From: Candidatus Rifleibacteriota bacterium
GTDB lineage: Bacteria; Riflebacteria; Ozemobacteria; Ozemobacterales; Ozemobacteraceae
Length of the DNA: 30,619 bases
NCBI GenBank assembly: GCA_029564115.1
Contig: JAKQQP010000328.1
Span: forward strand, 1 to 30,619
Direction: 5' to 3'
Shown here piece after piece: positions 1 to 7,527 of this stretch (positions are counted from its first letter, which is position 1; the number at the start of each line of letters is the position of its first letter). Both the position numbers and the translations under genes were made by a program. The notes beneath the pieces are model-generated. The model was not told where the DNA came from. It made no database searches and worked only from the letters and a program-made list of their open reading frames with translations.

Positions 1-941
1 AAGTCCACATGGGGCTGAAACCCGAATTCGCGGATCAGTGAAATAGCGTTTATCGACTGCTCGCGGCTATGCCCACGGTTCATGCGCTTGAGCATACTGT
101 CTGAGCCAGTCTGAACACCCATGACAATTGTTTTATTCGACAGATACGGAGTCACCAGTTCCATGACCTCGCGTGTGACGAAGTCGGGGCGCACCTCTGA
201 TGGGAAACTGCCAAGATTGATCTCGGGCACGCCGACCCTCTTGAGCATTTCGAGCAGGCCATGCAGTGCATTCAGGTCTGGCTTGAGGCCGTCTGAGCCG
301 TAGGCAAAAGCATTGGGGGCGAGGAACTTGATGCGTTTGCGGCTTGGTTTGAGCCTGAAATATTCTTTTATGACCGCTTCGATGCCGCCCAGGCTGCGGT
401 GTCGCAGTGTTGCCGCATTCAGACGTGGAACGCCACAGAACATACAGCCAAAGCGGCAGCCGCGACTGATTTCGATGGGTGGCAGATATTCGGTGATCGA
501 TGAAAAGCCGGGGTAGAGGTCGAGATTGACCTTGCCGCGCGGCGTCTGATGAATGCCCTTTGTGACACATCCGGCGAGCCACTTTTCAAGGAACTCCTGG
601 AAGAAATCTTCGGCCTCGCCGGCGACCACGTAGTCGAAGCCCATATCGACAGCGGCTTCGGGAGCTGAAGTCGGCTGAGCGCCACCGCAGATGGCTTCTA
701 TATGGGGAAATTGCTGCCTGATTGTACGCAGCTCAGCTTCGACCGCCTTTTCGTGCGGTTGCATGTATGAGCAGACAAGCAGGCTATGCTGGTTTTCGAG
801 TTCGAGGGGTGGAGCTGCGTCACTCACCCATGTGACAATGTTGAAATGTCGCAGCAGGGAAGGGGGGCAAGCGCCCAGGATGGCTCCCAGACTGACTCTG
901 TTGTAGTTGTGAATGCGAATTATCAGATATGGCTTGTTCAT
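1..941 (-). CDS. Radical SAM protein, probable B12-binding-type N-terminus (3' end outside window)
   Basis: The reading frame stays open from an ATG at 941 to the left edge, giving about 313 residues without a stop. Residues 1-125 alternate short beta strands and helices (IVTWVS, LLVCSYM, AICGG, DYVVAGEAED), the pattern of a cobalamin-binding-type domain in front of a radical SAM core. A CxxxCxxC cluster at C162, C166 and C169, inside EISRGCRFGCMFCG, would ligate the 4Fe-4S cluster that cleaves S-adenosylmethionine. Later segments (INLGSFPSEVRPD, VMGVQTGSDSMLKRMNRGH) match the usual TIM-barrel strands of B12/radical SAM proteins. The substrate cannot be told; a methyltransferase or methylthiotransferase-like role is possible. 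No classical B12 motif (DxHxxG) is seen, so cobalamin binding is inference. A weak AGGTG lies about 12 bases before the start. Confidence 0.85.
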   Translation of the reverse strand, partial: MNKPYLIIRIHNYNRVSLGAILGACPPSLLRHFNIVTWVSDAAPPLELENQHSLLVCSYMQPHEKAVEAELRTIRQQFPHIEAICGGAQPTSAPEAAVDMGFDYVVAGEAEDFFQEFLEKWLAGCVTKGIHQTPRGKVNLDLYPGFSSITEYLPPIEISRGCRFGCMFCGVPRLNAATLRHRSLGGIEAVIKEYFRLKPSRKRIKFLAPNAFAYGSDGLKPDLNALHGLLEMLKRVGVPEINLGSFPSEVRPDFVTREVMELVTPYLSNKTIVMGVQTGSDSMLKRMNRGHSREQSINAISLIREFGFQPHVD

Positions 942-1086
942 GTAAATTATCAGCACCTGGCTGCTGACAATCTAGCACTTTTGGCGAAGATAATAAAGCA
1001 ATTAGCCAGACATCGCTCTGAACCGGATCTCTAAAAATGGTATGTATTTTGCTTTAAATATGGCAAACCCATATTTCGAGGCCAAT

Positions 1087-1623
1087 ATGAAATTTAACAG
1101 ACTCACGTGGCTGGTATTTTTAATCTCATTGTTTACAGTTTCTGCCGCCTGGTGTGATGTTGTCGCCGACCTGATGACCAATGACCGCGAACTGACCCTA
1201 AGAACGGATTCAGGCTCTTCGGCTGACCTCAATGCTTTAAAAATGCGTGAAACTGAACTATTCTCGGTTCTTCTCAGTGACAAAGAAGATATTGAGCGCT
1301 TTATCGAAAAAGCCGAAACGGCAGAATCAGATATTATTGAGCGTTTCTATGATCGCGTCAGATTCGAAATCACGCACGAGAGACGCTCTGATCTGACCTT
1401 TCTCATTGAAGACTGGCATGGTGAAGGGCGTGGCTCTCGCCTGAGCCGCAATCACAAAAAAATAGCCATGATCTATGGCTGTGAAGTCAACCTGCTCGAC
1501 GGGCAGTGGCGAAACTCTTCTGACGGGCGCCGCTTCTGGGTCAGTAATGAATACCCTGATGTCGTGCTGTCTGCTGCCGAATATAAAAAATATCTCAACA
1601 GCGCTACCACAGTTCCAGATTGA
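1087..1623 (+). CDS. Hypothetical secreted protein, 178 aa
   Basis: No family is recognised. I chose the ATG at 1087 because GAGG lies about 6 bases before it and the product then starts with a clean signal peptide (MKFNRLTWLVFLISLFTVSA, then AWC). An in-frame ATG at 1042 would put 15 extra residues in front of the signal. The C at the end of SAAWC could be a lipobox-like cysteine, but the context is not convincing. The mature part is charged and helical (residues 45-110, many E, D and R), then has a stretch resembling a small beta domain (IAMIYGCEVNLLDGQWR, FWVSNEYPDVVLS). It stands alone between divergent and convergent neighbours and ends just before a terminator. It is probably periplasmic, with unknown function. 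Confidence 0.75.
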   Translation: MKFNRLTWLVFLISLFTVSAAWCDVVADLMTNDRELTLRTDSGSSADLNALKMRETELFSVLLSDKEDIERFIEKAETAESDIIERFYDRVRFEITHERRSDLTFLIEDWHGEGRGSRLSRNHKKIAMIYGCEVNLLDGQWRNSSDGRRFWVSNEYPDVVLSAAEYKKYLNSATTVPD

Positions 1624-1636
1624 TAAAATTTGCGTT

Positions 1637-1659
1637 GCCTGCCAGACAGGCGGTTTTTT
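1637..1659 (+). terminator. Rho-independent terminator of the secreted orphan
   Basis: GCCTG and CAGGC form a 5-bp stem around a CCAGA loop, followed by GG and six Ts. It begins 13 bases after the stop at 1623. Confidence 0.7.
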
Positions 1660-1670
1660 GTTCAGATCAG

Positions 1671-1692
1671 GCCCCGCCGACTATGGCGGGGC
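1671..1692 (-). terminator. GC-rich hairpin at the end of the DUF2971 gene
   Basis: A perfect 8-bp stem (GCCCCGCC / GGCGGGGC) with a 6-base loop abuts the TAA of the minus-strand gene. On the minus strand no clean T-tract follows; on the plus strand TTATTT follows. It may act as a shared convergent terminator or as a 3' stability stem. Confidence 0.55.
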
Positions 1693-2646
1693 TTATTTCC
1701 AGTTTCTGAAAGGTATTTTAGAGCAGACTATCTCGACGGTAGGCATCTTGTTGGCGATCAAAAATGTTTCGAGACTGTTTCTGGCGAGTTCCATGTGTGG
1801 TGATGGCCCGACGACAATTGTTTTGATGCTGTTGCGATTGTGACTGTCGGCAATCTGAAAGTTATAATAGGGTATCAGTGAAAACTCGCCCTCGCGAAAA
1901 GCGAACTGCGGGGATTTGCTCGAAACCACCGATGAAACCAATCGCCACTCTTTTTCTTCTGAAAAACTCTCGTCTTTTATAATGGGTGCAAGCTGGCATA
2001 CGCTGGTATTAATGACGTTGAGCATTTTTTCGTGATGTACCGGCTTGTTGTTGCCAAACTCGCGGCACCAGCTGTCGATCAGATAGCTTACCAGTTCCAT
2101 TTGCAGGGCCGGGTTATAAACACATGGCCAGATGACAAAATGCTGGCGTTTAGCGATTTGTGTGAGTTCTTTGAGGTTGAAGCCGATGGCGTAGCCTTTG
2201 CCCTGGTTGCCGTAACCCCGCCACTGACTGAGAAGGTCTTTTTCTTCACAGAAAGACGCAATGCAGATGTGCCCCTGGTCTATGCGCGAGAGGTTGCGCT
2301 TGATATCATTGAGGACAACTTTCATGGCCTGCGACTGGACCTTGTCTGCCTGTTTTCTCAGTTCGCGCTCGAGCAGCTTGAATGTTAAAAACACTTCGTT
2401 TTTATCATTCAAAAAATGCACCTGGGTCGCCCACATTTCAAGGCGCGAGACGATACCAAGAATGCCCTTCTGGGTCGTGTAATGGTAAATGTTTTCCGGT
2501 GGTTGCATCGGAAAAACTGTCTGATAAAGATATTTTTCAAAAGTGTCGAGCATGCTTTGTAATTTTCTGTCGCTTGAGGATGTCTGGTGATATTTTGCCA
2601 CCGCCGGCGCTGTTTTGTCTATAACCCTAAACCTTATATTTTGCAT
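1693..2646 (-). CDS. DUF2971 family protein
   Basis: The product has the hallmarks of DUF2971: an early IYHYTT segment (residues 53-58 from the ATG at 2646), FLNDKNE (78-84), and the signature ASFCEEKDLLSQWRGYG followed by GKGYAIGF (130-155). DUF2971 proteins are cytoplasmic, uncharacterised, patchily distributed and often found in accessory or defence-rich regions; the biochemical role is not known. The start is uncertain: an in-frame TTG at 2691 would add 15 residues, and an ATG at 2553 would remove 31. None has a strong ribosome binding site. There is no signal peptide or membrane helix. The gene is a single unit, diverging from tRNA-Leu and converging on the secreted orphan, so no operon partner hints at its job. 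Confidence 0.8.
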   Translation of the reverse strand: MQNIRFRVIDKTAPAVAKYHQTSSSDRKLQSMLDTFEKYLYQTVFPMQPPENIYHYTTQKGILGIVSRLEMWATQVHFLNDKNEVFLTFKLLERELRKQADKVQSQAMKVVLNDIKRNLSRIDQGHICIASFCEEKDLLSQWRGYGNQGKGYAIGFNLKELTQIAKRQHFVIWPCVYNPALQMELVSYLIDSWCREFGNNKPVHHEKMLNVINTSVCQLAPIIKDESFSEEKEWRLVSSVVSSKSPQFAFREGEFSLIPYYNFQIADSHNRNSIKTIVVGPSPHMELARNSLETFLIANKMPTVEIVCSKIPFRNWK

Positions 2647-2732
2647 GTACCCGTTTTTGCCGCCCGGTTCAAGGTTGCTTTTTTTAGACAATTGCCGGGT
2701 AAAATTTGCTGTAATATTTTTTAAATTTTTTG

Positions 2733-2761
2733 TTGACTGTAAATAACAGTTGCGATATAAT
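2733..2761 (+). promoter_or_regulatory. Sigma-70-type promoter of tRNA-Leu
   Basis: TTGACT (2733-2738) and TATAAT (2756-2761) are separated by exactly 17 bases. The predicted transcript starts about 10 bases before the mature tRNA. Confidence 0.85.
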
Positions 2762-2777
2762 CCAACTCACGTCCCCC

Positions 2778-2859
2778 GCCGGGGTGGTGGAACTGGTAGA
2801 CACGCACGTTTGAGGGGCGTGTGGCGAGAGCCATACGGGTTCAAGTCCCGTCCCCGGCA
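2778..2859 (+). tRNA. tRNA-Leu (anticodon GAG)
   Basis: The acceptor stem GCCGGGG pairs with CCCCGGC. The D-arm contains TGGTAGACA. The anticodon stem CACGT/GCGTG encloses the loop TTGAGGG, which gives anticodon GAG. A long variable arm (GTGGCGAGAGCCAT), typical of class II tRNAs, and the T-arm GGGTTCAAGTCCC follow. The discriminator base is A, as expected for leucine. The next bases are CCG, so the CCA end is not encoded and must be added by a nucleotidyltransferase. Confidence 0.95.
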
Positions 2860-2862
2860 CCG

Positions 2863-2892
2863 AAAAAGCCCGCTGATGAAGCGGGCTTTTTT
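2863..2892 (+). terminator. Rho-independent terminator of tRNA-Leu
   Basis: GCCCGC (2868-2873) pairs with GCGGGC (2881-2886) across a 7-base loop, flanked by five As before and six Ts after. It starts four bases past the tRNA. Confidence 0.9.
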
Positions 2893-2930
2893 GCTTCCTG
2901 GCAGCAATTTATGTCTTTTAAATATTGCTG

Positions 2931-2998
2931 TTTGTCGATCATTTTTTAGCAACAAACTTCTTTGTCGATCAAAATTTGCAAAAAATGATCGACAAAGA
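2931..2998. repeat. Nested inverted repeat with three copies of TTTGTCGATCA
   Basis: An outer perfect 17-bp inverted repeat (2931-2947 with 2980-2996) encloses a second direct copy of TTTGTCGATCA. That copy extends to a 13-bp arm (2959-2971) that can also pair perfectly with 2986-2998. The two hairpins share their right arm and so exclude each other. The element lies between the tRNA-Leu terminator and the 3' end of the cupin gene. It is AT-rich and lacks a GC-rich terminator stem. Function unknown. Confidence 0.8.
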
Positions 2999-3009
2999 GG
3001 TTTCGCTTG

Positions 3010-3558
3010 TTATTCGCCGGCGATGGGCTGGTCAAGATGGCCGGCACGTATCATTCTGTATTCGCCGGTCTCGGTGTTCAGATCGTAAATGTTGAAGTTG
3101 GTTTTAATGTCAAAACCTGCGGTGTGAGCCGCAAAATTGATTGAAGCAGACCCCTTGACCTCACAGCTGCGGATGCGGTGAAAAACATTGCATGGCCAGA
3201 CCAGCATGCATGGCCCTTCATGCGCAAGTTTGCCGTCGATGACTATGCGGTCGGGCGTTACATCGAAGGTGACGATACGACCGTGGTTTTCAGTGTAAAG
3301 CTCTACATGGCGCTCGCCGTGCAATACCATCAGATTGTCGGCCTGGTGCGGATGCATATACCATGGGCGCTTAATTTCGCCCACCGGGCCTGGCGAAACG
3401 GCACCGGTCGTGTGAATGACGCGGTCAATGGCGTCAATGGCCGGCAAGACGTCTTTTTCAAGGCAATCAAAGTTAACGCCAGGGGTGCGGCGCAAAATTT
3501 TCAGCGGAATTATTTTATACAGCCCGGTAATTTCCTGTGGAACTTCACTTTTAAGCAT
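3010..3558 (-). CDS. Cupin-fold protein, 182 aa
   Basis: The central part reads as a cupin barrel. The first motif is [20 protein letters not shown], with H69 and H71 as likely metal ligands. The second is PCNVFHRI, with H127. Short beta strands continue on both sides. Size and layout recall sugar-nucleotide epimerase-like or dioxygenase-like single cupins, but no catalytic signature fixes the reaction. The start at 3558 is preferred because GGAGGA lies five bases upstream; an ATG at 3570 would place that Shine-Dalgarno sequence inside the coding region. There is no signal peptide, so the protein is probably cytoplasmic. It is transcribed alone, downstream of a 14-bp palindrome that might control it. 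Confidence 0.8.
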   Translation of the reverse strand: MLKSEVPQEITGLYKIIPLKILRRTPGVNFDCLEKDVLPAIDAIDRVIHTTGAVSPGPVGEIKRPWYMHPHQADNLMVLHGERHVELYTENHGRIVTFDVTPDRIVIDGKLAHEGPCMLVWPCNVFHRIRSCEVKGSASINFAAHTAGFDIKTNFNIYDLNTETGEYRMIRAGHLDQPIAGE

Positions 3559-3583
3559 GTCGTCCTCCATTGTCGTAATTAAT

Positions 3584-3602
3584 TTTCTTTAAAGAAATTA
3601 TA
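3584..3602 (-). promoter_or_regulatory. Possible -10 box and palindromic operator of the cupin gene
   Basis: On the minus strand TATAAT (3602-3597) directly abuts a perfect 14-bp palindrome, TTTCTTTAAAGAAA (3584-3597), about 26 bases before the start codon. No good -35 box is seen, as might be expected for an activated or regulated promoter. Confidence 0.4.
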
Positions 3603-3691
3603 GCATGAGCCTGATATTTTATTGGCCGGCTTTGATGCTCGAACGTCTGAATAGCATTGCTGATTGCGCTTCTCATCGACCCTGAAGCCCG

Positions 3692-4636
3692 TCAGATATG
3701 CAATTTAGGTTGCCGGATTTTTAATGATTCGTTTTTTCTGGTGTAAATTTTGTCATGGTCGGTCAACTCCCCGTAGAGCAGGGGCGCAGAAGAATCATGT
3801 GTTGCAAAACGTCTGCGGGCTTCGGCAAAGTTCTTGGTTGCATAACAGTAAAGGCAGTTGCCCGGGCACGTCGAGTAAGAGCCGATATCGATGCTTCTTA
3901 CGCAACCGCAAAGCTCTCGTTGCGAGCTGTCTCTGGCGATTTTTATACTGTGACCTGTCAGTTCTGAGATTATTCGGTCATCGATACATCTGCCATGCTC
4001 TATGCCGAATTCAGAAAGATCGATTGCTTCGGCGCAGGTTTCAAGCCGCAGTTTATGTGAGTTGGCGATTTGAGCGAAGCTAAAGCCTATCTGCTTCATA
4101 TCGCCCGGTTCAATCCGGCGCAGGTTGAGTTCTTTCGTGTTGCGGGCCACCGATTTGTAGTTGTCGAAAAAACTGATTACACACTTCCTTGCACATTTTT
4201 CGAGTTCTTTGCACAGTATCGCGAACTGCTCCCGGTGATAATCGACCGAATATTTGTCGTTGTTCAAAAGTATTGGGTCGTATCTCCAGATCATTTTTTC
4301 CGGGCCAATCTTCTCGGCGAGCTTTTTGAACAGGTCTAAAATGCGGCTTTTACACGGTATGTTTTTTTCGATTTCTGGGCCGTAAGGGGTTAGCGTGAAC
4401 TGAAAATAAAACCTGTAATCATGCAGCAAATGGAGTTTTTCCATGAATTTTTCAGGGTATTTGCTCCAGAAGACGAAGCAGTCGACGCTTTCTGGGTCAA
4501 GCGCTACTCGGCTGATTTGCCTCGGGTTCATGGGGTTGCGCACCAGAACGAATCCTTTGGCAATTCTGTCGAAAAACCAGTCGGCATAGTATGCCGGAAT
4601 ATCGGTTCGTCTGCTCGCGCTGATAATCATACTCAC
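3692..4636 (-). CDS. DUF1848 family protein, iron-sulfur / radical-SAM-like
   Basis: The N-terminus (IISASRRTDIPAYYADWFF, then FVLVRNPMNP and FVFWSKYPEKF) and the middle (YFQFTLTPYGPEIE, MIWRYDPILL) are characteristic of DUF1848. The C-terminus carries LCGCVRSIDIG and then C257, C261 and C264 in a CxxxCxxC arrangement (TCPGNCLYCYA). Such a cluster suggests a 4Fe-4S site like that of radical SAM enzymes, though here at the C-terminal end. The substrate is not known. I start at the GTG at 4636 because AGGGG lies about 7 bases upstream; ATG at 4630 is nearly equivalent, and an upstream ATG at 4762 would add 42 residues that do not look like the family. It is single, divergent from the next gene. 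Confidence 0.85.
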   Translation of the reverse strand: MSMIISASRRTDIPAYYADWFFDRIAKGFVLVRNPMNPRQISRVALDPESVDCFVFWSKYPEKFMEKLHLLHDYRFYFQFTLTPYGPEIEKNIPCKSRILDLFKKLAEKIGPEKMIWRYDPILLNNDKYSVDYHREQFAILCKELEKCARKCVISFFDNYKSVARNTKELNLRRIEPGDMKQIGFSFAQIANSHKLRLETCAEAIDLSEFGIEHGRCIDDRIISELTGHSIKIARDSSQRELCGCVRSIDIGSYSTCPGNCLYCYATKNFAEARRRFATHDSSAPLLYGELTDHDKIYTRKNESLKIRQPKLHI

Positions 4637-4766
4637 GATTTTACCCCTGTTTGCTGTTTTACGCACTCCGTTAAAAAAACAAACTTTCTGGTGCCGGTAT
4701 TTATCCGGGTAGATGCGGTGCTCGATAAAGGGCAAAAAAGAAGTGGCATTAACGGTAAACAATGAG

Positions 4767-4796
4767 TTAATAATTAAATTATAAATTTTGTATAGA
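4767..4796 (+). promoter_or_regulatory. Probable promoter of the orphan membrane protein
   Basis: TTAATA (4767-4772) and TATAGA (4791-4796) are separated by 18 bases in a very AT-rich stretch, just before the start at 4811. The close spacing leaves a short leader. Confidence 0.4.
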
Positions 4797-4810
4797 GATA
4801 GAGGATATCA

Positions 4811-5707
4811 ATGTCTTACATCAAAAACTACCGGGTTTTGCGGGTCGAACCATCAGCGGGCATTCTTGTTCCGGCACTTGCTTTTATGGGTTGTTTCATT
4901 CTGGCAGGTGTCTTTGTGGGCTTGTCAGAAAACTACCCCGCTATGCAGACAGTTGCCACCGGGCTGGCAGTTGTTTCGCTGCTGGCAGGTCTGGCCACAG
5001 TGGTTTATTTTGTTTTGAAACTCGCTAAGTCAGAGGCCAATTTTTTCGAGAAGTTTGCCCGCCATATTAACTTTGACTTCAGGCCGAAATGGCCGGGAAT
5101 CACCGAGGTGCTCACCCGTCGCTTCGCCTGGGATGAGAGAGAAATCGAGGCTCATATCGATAAAGTTTTCGAGGGCTCGCAGAGGCCTGAAAAGTTGCCT
5201 GCCGCAGAGCTGAAAAGGATTACCGATATTTTTGAAAAAATGTTTGTCGCTGTCCATAAAATCGATGAGAACGCAGTGTTTTGCAGCAAAACTTCCGAGC
5301 ACGAGATTTATCTCTGCAATCGTGATATTCTGCGCGGCGTAAAGACCAATACGGGCAAGGCGACCTGTTATATTTACGACACGCATCTCGCTTTTCCATC
5401 ATTCGTTCTCAGAAGCAAAGGCCTGATGGGGAAAGCTGCGAATCTGCTCGGTGGCATTTCGTCGGGTCTCGAGAAGAGCTATGAGCTGAGTGGTTCGGAA
5501 CCGGAAGAAGTGAAGGCATTTTTCGACTCGCCGCAGCTGGTGAAAGAGCTTCTGGCAATTAAAACGAAGGTTACGGTAGAGGGCAAGTCGAATCGTCTGA
5601 TGATAACTGTTGACCGGGCTTATTATGCCGAAACTATTGGCGAGACCTTTGCCGTCTTTAACGATATCTATCGTATTTTTACGATACACAGCCGGAAGAG
5701 CGCCTGA
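4811..5707 (+). CDS. Hypothetical membrane protein with two N-terminal helices, 298 aa
   Basis: No family is recognised. Two hydrophobic segments (about residues 17-38 and 46-70) form a hairpin that would leave the large C-terminal part in the cytoplasm. That part mixes alpha and beta (NFDFRPKWPG, VLRSKGLMGKAANLLGGISS, NRLMITVDRAYYAET). GAGG about 7 bases upstream supports the start. It lies 81 bases before the pseudopilin operon on the same strand, so co-transcription is possible, but nothing in the sequence demands it. Confidence 0.75.
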   Translation: MSYIKNYRVLRVEPSAGILVPALAFMGCFILAGVFVGLSENYPAMQTVATGLAVVSLLAGLATVVYFVLKLAKSEANFFEKFARHINFDFRPKWPGITEVLTRRFAWDEREIEAHIDKVFEGSQRPEKLPAAELKRITDIFEKMFVAVHKIDENAVFCSKTSEHEIYLCNRDILRGVKTNTGKATCYIYDTHLAFPSFVLRSKGLMGKAANLLGGISSGLEKSYELSGSEPEEVKAFFDSPQLVKELLAIKTKVTVEGKSNRLMITVDRAYYAETIGETFAVFNDIYRIFTIHSRKSA

Positions 5708-5788
5708 GGTCACAGTTTTCGTTCTTTTTTGCAAAGCTCTCTATGGAAGTTTTCTGACAATTGTGTAATAATACTGTGAGTGATTAAA

Positions 5789-6922
5789 ATGAATAAATTG
5801 CAAAGTTCTGTTAGATTTGGGTATGAAAGTGGCGATAGCAGCGATTTTGTTGAATCGCGTCGTTTTGCATGCCCGAAAAGATGCGGTTATGTTTTCCCGA
5901 TGATTCTTTTCGCCACTCTGGCGGTTGGGCTGTTTATAGTTACTTTAACGCAGTTTCAATCTTCGACCCGCCTTAAATACCAGCATCTGAACGATTACCA
6001 GTCGGCTTTCAACATAGCTTATTCGGCGTTAGTCGAGATACTGGCCGACATTCAGAAAAAACAATGGAGCAACAGGGTTTTCAAGGCTGGCCCGGTTGAC
6101 CGCAGTGCTGCATTGTTCGGCGGCAACTTCGAGCTGCGTGTTTCTGACCACGCCACTCTCGAGCACACTTTCAACACCAGAATAAGAGTGACCTACAAAA
6201 ATAAAAGGTATCTGTTTTATTGGCGACTCAAGTATAACCCGAGCCTGCTTGACTTTACCCAGCTTTTTGTGCCGGTCTATTACGAAGACTTTGCCAACCC
6301 TGACAATCTGCCGTTCAACCCCGATGATATCGATTCTGTAGTTGACCAGAAAATTAAAGATCGCGAAGACAACCAGCCGAAAGTAGATGAAATTGCCAAA
6401 AAAGTGAAAACATCGCCTTCGATTGAAGAGGCCCTTAAAAAGGTTGGTATCGACAACGAGCAGGTGAAATCGTCAGGTGAGCAGCGCCCGCCAGCGGCAG
6501 TCGTCAGTCTGCCAAAGGCTGATTTGCCACTGAAAGAACTGGCTATGCTCGTCGAAGACGTTGCTCCAAACGTTACGCCTGTTATCAAGGAACTGCGTTT
6601 TGGTGGTGACGTTGCGGCTTTGACTGATGCGCAAAAACTGCTTCTCGACAACCTCGCCGAAATATTGACGGCTCGCCCTGACATGAAAATTGAGTTGCGT
6701 GGGCATGCGACGGGGGTGGTCGGCACCGTCGAGGGAAATATGCTGATCTCGATCGAGCGTGCTCAAAACGTTGCCAATTACCTCGAAAGCCTCGGGATCT
6801 CGGCTGATCGTATGACCGTGAAAGGTCTGGGGCAGTCGCAGCCGATTGCCAGCAATGAGACTTTCGAAGGGCGTGCGCGTAACCGTCGGGTTGAATTTGT
6901 CTTTAAAGAAACTGCTGATTAA
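5789..6922 (+). CDS. Pseudopilin-like N-terminus fused to an OmpA peptidoglycan-binding domain
   Basis: A prepilin-like segment reads KRCG, then YVFPMILFATLAVGLFIV: glycine before the presumed cleavage site, a proline near mature position 4, and no glutamate at position 5, as in PilX/GspK-type minor pilins. The leader before that glycine is about 33 residues, unusually long. A beta-rich periplasmic part (about 75-170) and a charged linker (about 185-260) follow. The C-terminal ~105 residues are an OmpA_C domain: ELRFGG, IELRGHATG, ISIERAQNVANYLESLGIS, GLGQSQPIA and NRRVEF. The arginine-containing NRRVEF, which contacts peptidoglycan in this family, is present. The aspartate usual after GH-T is missing. 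ATG at 5789 is preferred (GTGAG 8 bases upstream) over GTG at 5780. First of a three-gene prepilin operon. Confidence 0.8.
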   Translation: MNKLQSSVRFGYESGDSSDFVESRRFACPKRCGYVFPMILFATLAVGLFIVTLTQFQSSTRLKYQHLNDYQSAFNIAYSALVEILADIQKKQWSNRVFKAGPVDRSAALFGGNFELRVSDHATLEHTFNTRIRVTYKNKRYLFYWRLKYNPSLLDFTQLFVPVYYEDFANPDNLPFNPDDIDSVVDQKIKDREDNQPKVDEIAKKVKTSPSIEEALKKVGIDNEQVKSSGEQRPPAAVVSLPKADLPLKELAMLVEDVAPNVTPVIKELRFGGDVAALTDAQKLLLDNLAEILTARPDMKIELRGHATGVVGTVEGNMLISIERAQNVANYLESLGISADRMTVKGLGQSQPIASNETFEGRARNRRVEFVFKETAD

Positions 6923-6951
6923 GCTGCTGCACAGTATAACGGATTAAAAAG

Positions 6952-7527
6952 ATGCATTATTTTTCTGCGAAAAGAACGTTTTTACCCCTCAACAGGCGTG
7001 CGTTCACGGTTGTTGAGCTTCTGGTGGCCGTTGCTCTGGTTGGTCTTTTTTCGACGATGGTTTTTCGGATGTTTGGTGATTCGACTTCAAGTCAGCAGAG
7101 AGCAATGGCAGACCTGAACATGCAGTCGCGGGTATTGAGTTCGCAGAACCGAATTGTAAGAATGGTGAGAGAAGGCACTGATTTTATTGTGCCTGAAGTG
7201 GGTGAAGCTGCTCCGGCTCTTATTTTTTCTGATTTTTCAGGCAATATCCAGGTTCTCTACCAGGTAAAAGATCAGATTCTCTCAAAAAAAACGGGCAAAG
7301 ATCTGTTCAAGCTGATGCATTATCAGGTTGACGTCAAAAAGTTCAATCTGGGCAGCCCTGGTTATGACCCGACAATGAGTTCTCTTATCGCCGAAAACAT
7401 AAAAGATATCAGTTTTCTGGTTACTAATGCCAACACTGTTAATGTTACCGCCAACTTCGCCACAGAAAAAAGGGAATTTCAGACGATGTTCGAAGTCGGG
7501 CTGCTGAACACTGGAGCAATGCCATGA
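6952..7527 (+). CDS. Prepilin-type protein (type II/IV pseudopilin), 191 aa
   Basis: The N-terminus has a class III signal: a basic leader ending in NRRA, then FTVVELLVAVALVGLFSTMVF, with the glutamate at mature position 5 that is needed for pilin assembly. Alanine replaces glycine before the predicted prepilin peptidase site, which is tolerated in some pseudopilins. The body is a small beta-rich domain (residues 75-190) with segments such as ALIFSDFSGNIQVLYQV, resembling GspJ/PilW-like minor pilins. It follows the OmpA fusion by 29 bases and overlaps the next gene by four bases (ATGA), so all three are probably co-translated. It should sit in the inner membrane and be built into a pseudopilus by an assembly machine encoded elsewhere. 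Confidence 0.85.
   Translation: MHYFSAKRTFLPLNRRAFTVVELLVAVALVGLFSTMVFRMFGDSTSSQQRAMADLNMQSRVLSSQNRIVRMVREGTDFIVPEVGEAAPALIFSDFSGNIQVLYQVKDQILSKKTGKDLFKLMHYQVDVKKFNLGSPGYDPTMSSLIAENIKDISFLVTNANTVNVTANFATEKREFQTMFEVGLLNTGAMP

Noticed and set aside
133..685. Two overlapping minus-strand open frames inside the first gene
   Set aside because: They are in other frames than the radical SAM protein, whose motifs are continuous across the whole stretch, so they are shadows.
2750..3088. A 112-codon plus-strand open frame across tRNA-Leu
   Set aside because: It runs through the tRNA, its terminator and the inverted repeat and is not a plausible gene.
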